Positions 25,908 through 33,766 of a DNA stretch of 42,098 nucleotides are shown here, in pieces. The position numbers and the translations under genes were made by a program. Position 1 is the stretch's first letter, and each line of letters starts with the position of its first letter. Source of the stretch: Bacillus sp. 522_BSPC (GTDB lineage Bacteria > Bacillota > Bacilli > Bacillales > Cytobacillaceae); the NCBI RefSeq assembly GCF_001076885.1, contig NZ_JVDT01000036.1, positions 1-42,098 of the forward strand. Direction: 5' to 3'. The notes beneath the pieces are model-generated. The model saw nothing but the letters and a program-made list of their open reading frames with translations, did no database searches and was not told the DNA's origin.

Positions 25908-26687
25908 ATGGGAATATTTGAGACAATTATTGATACATATGCCCAGTTTTTTAATTGGGAAATGTGGGGAGAAGTATTAACTGACCCAGTAAGTTGGGGT
26001 TATATTGGAACATTAGTAATATTAGAAGGCCTGTTATCTGCGGATAATGCATTGGTACTAGCTGTAATGGTTAAACATCTACCACCAGAGCAAAGAAGAA
26101 AAGCATTGTTTTATGGCTTATTAGGTGCGTATTTATTCCGCTTTATCGCAATTGGAATTGGTGTTTATTTAATCGAATTCTCATGGGTGAAAATACTCGG
26201 AGCTGCATATTTAGCATATCTCGCTATTAAGTATTTCATGGATCGAAGAAAAGCAGCGAATGAAACAGAAGATGAAGAAGAAAATAAAGGCATTAATAAA
26301 AATGGGATTCTAATCCGTACATTTGGTCTATTTTGGGGAACAGTAATTTCTGTTGAATTAATGGATATTGCCTTTTCTGTAGACAGTGTTTTAGCTGCAT
26401 TCGGTGTAAGCAATCAAGTATGGGTATTATTAATTGGTGGTATCCTTGGCGTTCTTATGATGAGAGGTGTCGCAGGTGTTTTCCTTAAATTAATCGATAA
26501 AATTCCAGAGCTGGAAGCAACTGCATATATCCTTATCTTAATTATCGCAGTTAAGATGCTGCTAGGAGTATTTGATATTCATATTGATCATATTTATTTC
26601 TTTGGATTATTAGTTATAGCATTTGGTGCAACCTTTGTTGTGCATTTTAGAAATAAGAAAAAAGCAGAACAACAGGGCGAAGCATAA
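25908..26687 (+). CDS. yceF: TerC family membrane protein (YceF-like, probable Mn exporter)
   Basis: A 259-aa integral membrane protein with about seven helices. The TerC hallmarks are LEGLLSADNALVLA in the first helix (Glu40, Asp46, Asn47) and SVELMDIAFSVDSVLAAFG in the middle, the acidic and polar residues expected to coordinate metal. A cytoplasmic acidic loop (ETEDEEEN) separates the halves. In B. subtilis the TerC proteins YceF and YkoY are reported to export Mn and metalate secreted enzymes. AGGGGGAAGC precedes the ATG. It shares the SigW transcript with terD. I looked for a yybP-ykoY Mn riboswitch upstream and did not see one. Confidence 0.92.
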   Translation: MGIFETIIDTYAQFFNWEMWGEVLTDPVSWGYIGTLVILEGLLSADNALVLAVMVKHLPPEQRRKALFYGLLGAYLFRFIAIGIGVYLIEFSWVKILGAAYLAYLAIKYFMDRRKAANETEDEEENKGINKNGILIRTFGLFWGTVISVELMDIAFSVDSVLAAFGVSNQVWVLLIGGILGVLMMRGVAGVFLKLIDKIPELEATAYILILIIAVKMLLGVFDIHIDHIYFFGLLVIAFGATFVVHFRNKKKAEQQGEA

Positions 26688-26693
26688 TTATTT

Positions 26694-26743
26694 GAGGATA
26701 TTTCTAGTAGTATTACATTAAGATAACTAGAGATATCCTCTTT
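26694..26743 (+). terminator. hairpin after terC
   Basis: GAGGATATTTCTAGT (26694-26708) pairs with ACTAGAGATATCCTC (26726-26740), 15 positions with one mismatch. Only TTTCCC follows, so termination may be partial and allow read-through into the biosynthetic genes. Confidence 0.6.
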
Positions 26744-27082
26744 CCCTAAGACTCTTTTCTAATAGATTGTTGTTTTTAAATCGGTTAAATGACTATAAGA
26801 CTTAAGATTTAAGAGCAACAATTTGGAAGAAAACAGCCTTCCAAAAAAGTAATCTTATTTTTTCTCCTCCGCCTATTACCTGCCCAGGATATCCTTCGCA
26901 TTACTTACGATAGGCAATATGGAACATCCTAAAAAAACGCCATGATAAAGTAAATATTTTCAAAAAAATAGTTTTATTGTAAGATATAATTAATTATCCT
27001 ACTATAAAATTCGATTCTTATTTTTGAATTTTCAGAATAATTATTAAAAAAGTTGTTAATATCATTGAATGGAGCAAAGGAA
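26744..27082 (+). other. structured non-coding spacer before the biosynthetic module
   Basis: A 340-base gap rich in inverted repeats. ATTGTTG/CAACAAT (26766-26772 / 26816-26822) encloses TTAAATC/GATTTAA (26776-26782 / 26806-26812). TTGGAAG/CTTCCAA (26823-26829 / 26838-26844) follows and runs into AAAA. GCCTAT/ATAGGC (26871-26876 / 26910-26915) encloses the palindrome AGGATATCCT (26886-26895). The last part is less AT-rich than the rest of the gap. No known riboswitch class is recognised. No SigW box is visible, and the TATAAT near 26985 lacks a good -35. Confidence 0.45.
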
Positions 27083-28282
27083 ATGAAATTATTCTCTGAC
27101 TTAAATGAAAAACAAATGGAACGTCTTTTCTTTAAATTACCAGAAGAGGTGTTTAGTACTTCGGAGAAGGAAGTATTATCCTATGCACTTGCTTCCACTT
27201 TATACATGCCTGCAACAAGACCGAATATTTTCCACGATTTATTAACAAAAAAACACGCAGCTTTAACATCCATGGTAATTTGTCTAGAGGACTCCATAGG
27301 TGATCACGAAGTGGAGATAGCTGAACGTAAATTAGTCGAAGAATTAACAAACATATATCAAGCGTTGGAGGACAGCATTCTTATAAAAAATGAATTACCA
27401 TTGATTTTTATTAGAATACGCTCTGTATCTCAGTTTTTAAATCTAATGGATTTGCTTGGTGAAAAAATTAGTTTATTAACTGGTATCGTCATACCTAAGT
27501 TTGAAGCGGCAGTGGGAGAGATCATTTTAAAAGAATTAGAAAAATATAATATGCTAGGGCATTCTTTATATGCGATGCCGATTTTAGAAACAAAAAAAAT
27601 AATTGAAAAAGAAACTAGAATGGATGAACTTCTTTCCATAAAGAAAGTACTAGATGAATATAAGCATCTCATTTTAAATGTGCGGATTGGCGCTACTGAT
27701 TTTTGCGGATTGTATGGTATTCGTAGAAATGCAGAAACGACTGTATATGATGTTGCGATTATTCGAGATTGTATTTCGGATATTGTTAATGTATTTACAC
27801 GTGCGGATAGTGCATATGTTGTTTCTGGACCAGTTTGGGAATATTTTACAATGAGCGAGCGAGTTCTAATTCCGCAATTGAGAGAGACACCATTCCGAAA
27901 GCGGTATGGAAAAGCTGGAATGAATATGCGAACACAGCTCATAGATAAACATATGGATGGATTAATTAGAGAAGTTATGATGGATATTACGAATGGTTTA
28001 ACCGGAAAGACAATTATTCATCCTACACATATAAAACCAGTGCAAGCATTAAATGTTGTTTCCTATGAGGAATATTTAGATGCTTGTAATATTATAGAAA
28101 GTAATAATGGGGAGATTGGTGTAGTAAAAAGTAGTTTTTCAAATAAGATGAATGAAATTAAGCCTCATTTCTACTGGGCACAAAAAATTATTTTAAAATC
28201 AAAGGTTTACGGGGTGTTTCATGAAGGATTTACATACATTGACTTACTTAAACAAGAAAATTTCATTACCAATCATTCATAA
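27083..28282 (+). CDS. HpcH/HpaI (CitE-like) aldolase/lyase family protein of the Ter module
   Basis: A 399-aa TIM-barrel protein related to citrate-lyase beta chains. It shows LASTLYMPATRPNI near the N-terminus, the acidic VICLEDSIGD (metal/CoA side), IPKFEAA and a second acidic motif VRIGATDFCGLYG. The C-terminus continues beyond CitE length with IIHPTHIKPVQALN. In the Ter literature this enzyme belongs to the predicted biosynthetic module. The start is the ATG at 27083 (AATGGAGCAAAGGAA); a TTG-type start at 27053 is less likely. Its last 62 bases overlap the next gene in another frame. Confidence 0.8.
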   Translation: MKLFSDLNEKQMERLFFKLPEEVFSTSEKEVLSYALASTLYMPATRPNIFHDLLTKKHAALTSMVICLEDSIGDHEVEIAERKLVEELTNIYQALEDSILIKNELPLIFIRIRSVSQFLNLMDLLGEKISLLTGIVIPKFEAAVGEIILKELEKYNMLGHSLYAMPILETKKIIEKETRMDELLSIKKVLDEYKHLILNVRIGATDFCGLYGIRRNAETTVYDVAIIRDCISDIVNVFTRADSAYVVSGPVWEYFTMSERVLIPQLRETPFRKRYGKAGMNMRTQLIDKHMDGLIREVMMDITNGLTGKTIIHPTHIKPVQALNVVSYEEYLDACNIIESNNGEIGVVKSSFSNKMNEIKPHFYWAQKIILKSKVYGVFHEGFTYIDLLKQENFITNHS

Positions 28283-29579
28283 TTTACAGATGGACATCAT
28301 CATCGAAGAAAATCCATTTCATCTTCCACTAGAAGATTTTTTTAAAATGGCAGCACGAATCAATAAGAAACGGGCATTTTTATTTGTTAGTAAACTATTA
28401 GGCAAGCATTTACCGATTGAGCCAAATAAAGGGCTCCTTACTGGATTTATGTTGGCAGCACGTTATGAAGAAATTATTACTGGCACTATTTCTCCCCAAA
28501 GAGAGGAAATAATGGCTATTTATCGTGATTCAGCTTCACAGTTTTTGGACAAGCCATTTATTTCAAGTACACAAGCAAATCCTATTATAATCGGCTTTGC
28601 AGAAACTGCAACGGGATTAGGTCATTCTTTTTTTCGAGCATTTAAACAGGCTACTTTTTTCCACACAACTAGAGAAAACGTAAATGAGCTAGTGCCAATC
28701 ATTACTTTTGAAGAAGAGCATTCACATGCAACATCTCACCGTTGTTATGTTGAGGAAGACACTCTTGATAATCTACGAGAAATTATTTTAGTAGACGATG
28801 AATTAACGACAGGCAAAACAGCTATAAACATTATCCGAGATATTCATCAGAAATATCCTAGAGATAAATATACGGTTGTATCCATTCTAGATTGGCGTTC
28901 CAAAAAATGGCAGTTAGAGATGGAATCCCTTGAACAGGAATTGCAAATTAAGGTTCAAGTCGTCTCTTTACTTAAAGGTAGCTTTGAGCTTATTGGTGTT
29001 CCTCTTAATCTTGTTTCGCAAACGGAGATAACTGAAACAAATAGAAAGAAACCTCAACTTGAATATATTAGTCTCGAAAATTATGTGAAAGAGCGAATCG
29101 TCCCAATCACTTCCACAAGTTTGGCAGGGATAAGAAATGACTATGGGTACTTAAAGGATACAGGAAGATTTGGCATCCATATGGAGGAACTCACAGACGA
29201 TTGGATTAGACTCGCAGCAAATGACCTGAAGAAAAAGCGTGTGGGTACTACGCTTTGCATTGGAACAGGGGAGTTTATGTATATTCCAATGAAGCTAGCA
29301 AGCTATATGGGAGAAAATATATTTTATCAATCAACGACTAGAAGTCCTATTTATCCCAATAATGAAGAGCATTATGGGGCTAAAAATGCATTCTGTTTTT
29401 CAAATCCAGAAGATTTGGATATTGTGCATTATTTATACAATATTGATGCTAAGCAATACGACGATATCTTTTTATTTTTTGAGCGCAAGGTTAGTGAGGA
29501 TAGATTAGCGGAGTTGCTGGCTGAATTAACAGCAGTTCAAGTGAAAAAAATAAATATTGTATACTGTAACGGGAGGTAA
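28221..29579 (+). CDS. phosphoribosyltransferase-TRSP domain protein of the Ter module
   Basis: A 452-aa protein. The first two thirds form a phosphoribosyltransferase-like fold with the PRPP loop ILVDDELTTGKTAIN (about residues 188-202). The C-terminal part (about 330-452) resembles the TRSP domain, with LCIGTGEFMYIPMKLA and FYQSTTRSPIYP. Such proteins accompany TerD genes and were proposed to make a nucleoside-like metabolite. The ATG at 28221 lies inside the aldolase gene (GGGGTGTTTC site), giving a 62-base overlap; a later ATG is possible but would remove conserved-looking sequence. It is followed after only 3 bases by the StiP gene. Confidence 0.8.
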   Translation: MKDLHTLTYLNKKISLPIIHNLQMDIIIEENPFHLPLEDFFKMAARINKKRAFLFVSKLLGKHLPIEPNKGLLTGFMLAARYEEIITGTISPQREEIMAIYRDSASQFLDKPFISSTQANPIIIGFAETATGLGHSFFRAFKQATFFHTTRENVNELVPIITFEEEHSHATSHRCYVEEDTLDNLREIILVDDELTTGKTAINIIRDIHQKYPRDKYTVVSILDWRSKKWQLEMESLEQELQIKVQVVSLLKGSFELIGVPLNLVSQTEITETNRKKPQLEYISLENYVKERIVPITSTSLAGIRNDYGYLKDTGRFGIHMEELTDDWIRLAANDLKKKRVGTTLCIGTGEFMYIPMKLASYMGENIFYQSTTRSPIYPNNEEHYGAKNAFCFSNPEDLDIVHYLYNIDAKQYDDIFLFFERKVSEDRLAELLAELTAVQVKKINIVYCNGR

Positions 29580-29582
29580 ATC

Positions 29583-30701
29583 ATGAAAGCAAACATAGAT
29601 CATCTAGTAAGGTTCGGTTCTTATGATAAAGAGGATGTTATATTTCTATTAAAAGACTTAAGTAATGTTACATTAGAGGGCTCAACCGAGGAAAGGGAAA
29701 AAAGGGTTCAAGGTGGAGAGCATTATAGTGAAACATTACCAATCGAATACAATCCACCTGAACATTATTTGCAGCTTTTTTGGGAGACGCTCGATGTTTA
29801 TAAAGACAAAGTAGCCCTTTGTACCGCAATTGTTGCAGAACAAATTTATCACAAACATGGTAAACAAACAGTATTGGTTTCCTTAGCACGAGCAGGAACA
29901 CCTATTGGAATCTTAATTAAACGCTATTTGAAATGGAAATATGACGTTTCTCTTCCTCACTACAGTATTTCTATTATAAGAGATAGAGGAATAGATGAAA
30001 ATGCAATTCATTACATGCTGCAAACACATAATGGTTATGCCCTGCAATTTATTGATGGATGGACAGGAAAAGGAGCAATTTCAACTGAATTAACGAAAAA
30101 CTGTGAGGAGTTTTACCAAAAGTATCAGATTCGATTAGATGATACATTAGCAGTGCTTGCTGATCCAGGATACTGTACAACACTTTATGGAACGAGAGAA
30201 GACTTTTTGATTCCAAGTGCTTGTTTAAATTCAACAGTGTCAGGACTAGTAAGTCGTACTGTGTTAAATGAAGAGTATATCAAAAAAGATGATTTTCATG
30301 GGGCGAAGTATTATCAGGAATTAGAGCCATATGATGTATCGAATAGCTATTTAGACGAGATTACAGAGGCATTTCCAAAAGTAAATCCACTCCAAATAGA
30401 GGAATGTATTCGTGCAAATGAACTAGATCAAACCGTTGATTTTAAAGGAATGAAAGAAGTTCTGACCATTAAGGAAGAATTCGGTATTGATAGTACCCAT
30501 TATGTAAAACCAGGTGTCGGTGAAACAACAAGAGTATTGTTACGAAGGGTGCCATGGAAGATATTAATGAAGGATCCAGATAGCCCTTATGTTCAACATA
30601 TCGTCTTATTAGCACAAGAAAGAAACGTAGAAGTAATTCCATATCCTAATATGAGCTATACATGCTGTGGATTAATTAAGAAGGTAGTGCGAAAAGGATG
30701 A
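29583..30701 (+). CDS. StiP family protein (PRTase-like and PELOTA RNA-binding domains)
   Basis: A 372-aa protein. Residues about 85-190 contain VSLARAGTPIGILIKRYL, YSISIIRDRGID and FIDGWTGKGAISTEL; the last is a PRPP-type loop. The C-terminal 90 residues (GVGETTRVLLRRVPWKIL, then VIPYPNMSYTCCGLIKKV) look like the PELOTA-type RNA-binding domain. Databases often label the family cysteine protease StiP, but the sequence favours a phosphoribosyltransferase-like enzyme, as proposed in the Ter analysis by Anantharaman and colleagues. CGGGAGGTAAATC precedes the ATG. Its stop overlaps the HAD gene by 4 bases (ATGA). Confidence 0.8.
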   Translation: MKANIDHLVRFGSYDKEDVIFLLKDLSNVTLEGSTEEREKRVQGGEHYSETLPIEYNPPEHYLQLFWETLDVYKDKVALCTAIVAEQIYHKHGKQTVLVSLARAGTPIGILIKRYLKWKYDVSLPHYSISIIRDRGIDENAIHYMLQTHNGYALQFIDGWTGKGAISTELTKNCEEFYQKYQIRLDDTLAVLADPGYCTTLYGTREDFLIPSACLNSTVSGLVSRTVLNEEYIKKDDFHGAKYYQELEPYDVSNSYLDEITEAFPKVNPLQIEECIRANELDQTVDFKGMKEVLTIKEEFGIDSTHYVKPGVGETTRVLLRRVPWKILMKDPDSPYVQHIVLLAQERNVEVIPYPNMSYTCCGLIKKVVRKG

Positions 30702-31492
30702 ATCTATTTGCATCAGATTTAGACAGAACGTTAATTTATTCAAAACGTGCATTACATGAAATGGAAACACCTTGGAATGAATCGATGATTGGTGTGGAAG
30801 TGAAAAATGGTGAACCTGTTTCTTATATGACAAAAGATAGTTATGATTTATTGAAGGAGATTGCTACTAAGCATTTTTTCGTTCCTGTTACGACGAGAAC
30901 TTATGAACAATATAAGCGAATTTTTATTTTCAATGAAGAAATGCCAATGACATACTGTGTTACAAGCAATGGAGCAAAAATTCATTATAAAGGAGAGCTT
31001 GTAAAGGAGTGGGCACAAACCATTCACACCAGATTAAAAGAAGATTGTATGGAGAAAGGTGAATTACTACAAAAGCTACAGATTTATTCTTTACATGGCG
31101 AGTTGAAAATTGCCGATAATCTTTTCTTTTATTATGTATTAAAAACAAATATAGACGAAGATATCAAAAGAGAGCTAATCCAAGTTGCAATAGAAAATGG
31201 ATGGAATATATCTTTACAAGGAAGAAAGCTTTATTTTATGCCAAAGCCTATCTGTAAGGGGGAGGCAATTAAATACATAATAGAAAGAGAAGGAGTGGAG
31301 AAATCAATTGGCGCAGGTGATTCCTTATTAGATTTACCATTTCTAAATAATTGTAAAATAGGTTATATTCCAAGACATGGAGAGTTAACTCTAGAAAAAA
31401 TAAAAAATCCAACACAGCATCTAACCATTCAAAAAGGAGCATTTGCTGGTGAAGAAATCGTGAGAAATGTGCATAAACAGTTTATTTGTTAA
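30698..31492 (+). CDS. HAD-superfamily phosphatase of the Ter module
   Basis: A 264-aa HAD hydrolase of the Cof/sucrose-phosphatase type. Motif I is FASDLDRTLIY with nucleophile and acid Asp residues at 6 and 8; motif III/IV is seen as CKGEAIKYI and IGAGDSLLDLPFL. A cap domain of about 100 residues lies between. It is the last gene of the four-gene biosynthetic set, overlapping its upstream neighbour by 4 bases, and would dephosphorylate the product of the phosphoribosyltransferase steps if that pathway model is right. A hairpin terminator follows. Confidence 0.85.
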   Translation: MNLFASDLDRTLIYSKRALHEMETPWNESMIGVEVKNGEPVSYMTKDSYDLLKEIATKHFFVPVTTRTYEQYKRIFIFNEEMPMTYCVTSNGAKIHYKGELVKEWAQTIHTRLKEDCMEKGELLQKLQIYSLHGELKIADNLFFYYVLKTNIDEDIKRELIQVAIENGWNISLQGRKLYFMPKPICKGEAIKYIIEREGVEKSIGAGDSLLDLPFLNNCKIGYIPRHGELTLEKIKNPTQHLTIQKGAFAGEEIVRNVHKQFIC

Positions 31493-31517
31493 ATAGGAAT
31501 AAATAGGATTAGAAGAA

Positions 31518-31552
31518 AGAGGCGAATGGAAAACACTCGCCTCTATACTTTA
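31518..31552 (+). terminator. terminator of the Ter biosynthetic genes
   Basis: AGAGGCGA (31518-31525) pairs perfectly with TCGCCTCT (31537-31544), 11-base loop, followed by ATACTTTAT. The U-tract is moderate. It also lies downstream of the convergent small membrane gene. Confidence 0.65.
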
Positions 31553-31628
31553 TCCAATAGTAATGGATGGTTAGAATGGTAATATGAAACGATCATAATG
31601 GTTATTCCCTTTATAAGAGTAAGTTTAC

Positions 31629-31886
31629 TTATAGTTCATCTTCTGGCGGATCTTTAATCCATTTAAGCAATAAACAATAAATGGAGATGAAAAATAAATA
31701 ACAGCAAATAAATACAATAACCCCGAATAAAATAGATTCAAAAAATATAGCCATAAAAAAACTAATCATTAGAGAAATAAAGATTAAATCAACAAAAACA
31801 TACATATTTGATGATAGAACATTTTGTACATAATTTAAATCTGTTTCAATTTCATGATACGTGTATTTTCGAAAAAATGATCTCAT
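31629..31886 (-). CDS. small two-helix membrane protein, unknown
   Basis: An 85-aa protein not recognised by family. It has a basic and aromatic N-terminus (MRSFFRKYTYHEIETDL), a hydrophobic block of two closely spaced helices (FVDLIFISLMISFFMAIFF and FGVIVFICCYLFFISIYCLL) and an acidic C-terminal tail (KDPPEDEL). It is the only minus-strand gene inside the Ter island, placed between the biosynthetic genes and the yceG unit. The ATG at 31886 is preceded by AGTAGGTGCTAACT; a GTG nine bases earlier lies in that site. The site falls in one arm of an inverted repeat (31891-31898 / 31938-31945), which could hide it in the mRNA. Confidence 0.6.
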   Translation of the reverse strand: MRSFFRKYTYHEIETDLNYVQNVLSSNMYVFVDLIFISLMISFFMAIFFESILFGVIVFICCYLFFISIYCLLLKWIKDPPEDEL

Positions 31887-31890
31887 AGTT

Positions 31891-31945
31891 AGCACCTACT
31901 CGCCTAATGTACTGTATTATATGCTCGAGTAAAAGATTAGGTGCT
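31891..31945 (-). promoter_or_regulatory. inverted repeat covering the ribosome site of the small membrane gene
   Basis: AGCACCTA (31891-31898) and TAGGTGCT (31938-31945) form an 8-bp perfect inverted repeat spanning 55 bases. On the minus strand the proximal arm contains the AGGTG ribosome site of the 85-aa gene. Pairing in the transcript could block translation; it could equally be a protein-binding dyad. Confidence 0.4.
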
Positions 31946-31998
31946 TACATCACGATTGAAAGAGAGAAGTGAAAAATCTTGTCCTTTCGCCTAAAAAA

Positions 31999-32026
31999 TG
32001 AAACCTTTTTATAACATTTTCGTAAA
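31999..32026 (+). promoter_or_regulatory. SigW-type promoter of the yceG-telA unit
   Basis: TGAAAC (31999-32004), 16-base spacer, CGTAAA (32021-32026). This is a second exact match to the SigW consensus, about 94 bases before the yceG ATG. Between them lies a small dyad, CATAGC/GCTATG (32051-32067). Confidence 0.85.
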
Positions 32027-32119
32027 GAATTATTAAGTAGAATATTTAGTCATAGCGTAATGCTATGCTATGATAAAGGTAGACAGTTATCATTGGTTTA
32101 AAATTAGGAAGTGGAGAAA

Positions 32120-33763
32120 ATGAATAAAGACTATTATACAATCAATAATGTTATCCTTCCTTTGTCTACGGAAAATTGGTTTGATATTCTATTAAAGCCA
32201 GTTAAAGAACGACCGCTACACGATACGAGTAACCGCATTTTTACGTTCGGTCAGGCTGTAGTAAAATTACTTGGAATACCAGTAGACGAGGATGAATATT
32301 ATAATCAGCTTTTCGATTGGATAAATAAAGATAATACAGGCTTACATTTACTGACAGATGAATCGCTTGATCGGACGATTGATAATCAGCATTTTCAATC
32401 TATTCAAAAAGTATTTAATCGGATGCAGGAGCAAAATTTATCCATTAATCGTTTTGTTGCTTTTCTAGATGGAGAAAATGTGTTGATAAAATCCTCTATT
32501 CCTGCCATTCATAGAAAATTGAGAGAGAGCTTTATTAAAGTCATTCAGCATTTTTCAGAAGTGGAAGAAAACGGCTTGAAAAATAATGATTTAAGAAGAT
32601 TAGTAGTTGATATAATAAAATGGTCCATCAATCATTTACAACCAGCTATAGAAGAAAGCCAATTAAATGAAAATATGCCTAAATTTCTTTGGTATGGTGA
32701 TGCCAATAAAAGTCAGTCATATTTTATTTACTATCTTCTTACCTTTGGTTGTGACATCGTCATTGTACATCCTAATGGGGATGACATTCTAGAAAAATTA
32801 AAATTGGATAAGGAATTATTTTTTCAACATCAATACCCACGAATGAAAGAACCTGAAAGTTTTCCTAAAGAAGAACGAAAAAGAACAGCAACTGTAGCAT
32901 ATCGAGCGTCAAGGGAGATTGAGAGTATTCTTCACCATGAAGGTTCCAATCTTTATAAACCGTGGCAATTTAGAGAATATCTACCGATTTCCATTACATT
33001 AAAAACTACGTATGATGAAATCTTTCTTCTTGAGAAAGAACCGGCAATGATTCGTCCAAACTTTGATGTTAAAAATGGAGAAGTGCATATCCCGTCTGTT
33101 TTTGCTAAAATATTTGGTGTAAGTAAGAATCGAAAAGAGTACTGGGATCGAATCCATGCTATCGTGAATAAAGAGGAAACTTTATTAATTCGAAGTTTTC
33201 CGTTCACAAGAGCTATTATTAGTGATTTTCGATACCATTATCGCGGTGCACTTGGAACAGATGGTATACTTGATCCAGATAAGATGATGGCAGCACATTA
33301 TTGGAAGTATAAACAGTTGCCAGCAGGTTTGCAGAAAGGAATAGCTGCTGCTATATCAAGAGTTTGCACAAGGACATCTCTGAAGAAGCTGGCTAATGAA
33401 TCAGACGAAGATGTAGCGATTTTTCTGTTTTCACAATGCTTATTAATACCGGATGATTTCTTGAAAATGTTGCAAAAGTTTGATTACGCACAAGAAGTAC
33501 CAAGTATCGTACTGTTTAAAACAGAGCAAAATGGTGTGTTTACAAGAGAAGATGCAGCCTTGCTGCTATTAATGAACACACTTGGTGTAGATATTATTAT
33601 TTATAATCCTGCAGGACATGTAGACATGGAGAACTATACAAAAGATACATTATTTGATGTACACTGGCTTGAGGATATGGTGTTTGACATGGAATATAAA
33701 GAACCATCCTTTTTAAAAAGGGGTATATTTAGCGGATTTTTAAAGAATAGAAAAGGAGAATAA
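32120..33763 (+). CDS. yceG: YceG family protein (Ter-associated)
   Basis: A 547-aa cytosolic protein of the YceG family found next to TerD and TelA genes in Bacilli. The sequence shows two alpha/beta halves with repeated phrases: FLWYGDANKSQSYFIYYLLTFGCDIVIVHPNGDD (about 190-225, quoted here only by its ends FLWYGDAN and IVIVHPNGDD) and VPSIVLFKTEQ-N-LLLMNTLGVDIIIYNPAGH near 465-500. These resemble a duplicated Rossmann-like unit. No enzymatic activity is established. The ATG at 32120 is chosen over the GTG at 32111, which would sit too close to AGGAA. telA follows after 3 bases. A SigW promoter lies upstream. Confidence 0.85.
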   Translation: MNKDYYTINNVILPLSTENWFDILLKPVKERPLHDTSNRIFTFGQAVVKLLGIPVDEDEYYNQLFDWINKDNTGLHLLTDESLDRTIDNQHFQSIQKVFNRMQEQNLSINRFVAFLDGENVLIKSSIPAIHRKLRESFIKVIQHFSEVEENGLKNNDLRRLVVDIIKWSINHLQPAIEESQLNENMPKFLWYGDANKSQSYFIYYLLTFGCDIVIVHPNGDDILEKLKLDKELFFQHQYPRMKEPESFPKEERKRTATVAYRASREIESILHHEGSNLYKPWQFREYLPISITLKTTYDEIFLLEKEPAMIRPNFDVKNGEVHIPSVFAKIFGVSKNRKEYWDRIHAIVNKEETLLIRSFPFTRAIISDFRYHYRGALGTDGILDPDKMMAAHYWKYKQLPAGLQKGIAAAISRVCTRTSLKKLANESDEDVAIFLFSQCLLIPDDFLKMLQKFDYAQEVPSIVLFKTEQNGVFTREDAALLLLMNTLGVDIIIYNPAGHVDMENYTKDTLFDVHWLEDMVFDMEYKEPSFLKRGIFSGFLKNRKGE

Positions 33764-33766
33764 AAG

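Noticed and set aside
26700-26930. Short minus-strand frame (about 31 codons) in the Ter spacer
   Set aside because: It has an ATG but no ribosome site, and the region is dominated by inverted repeats.
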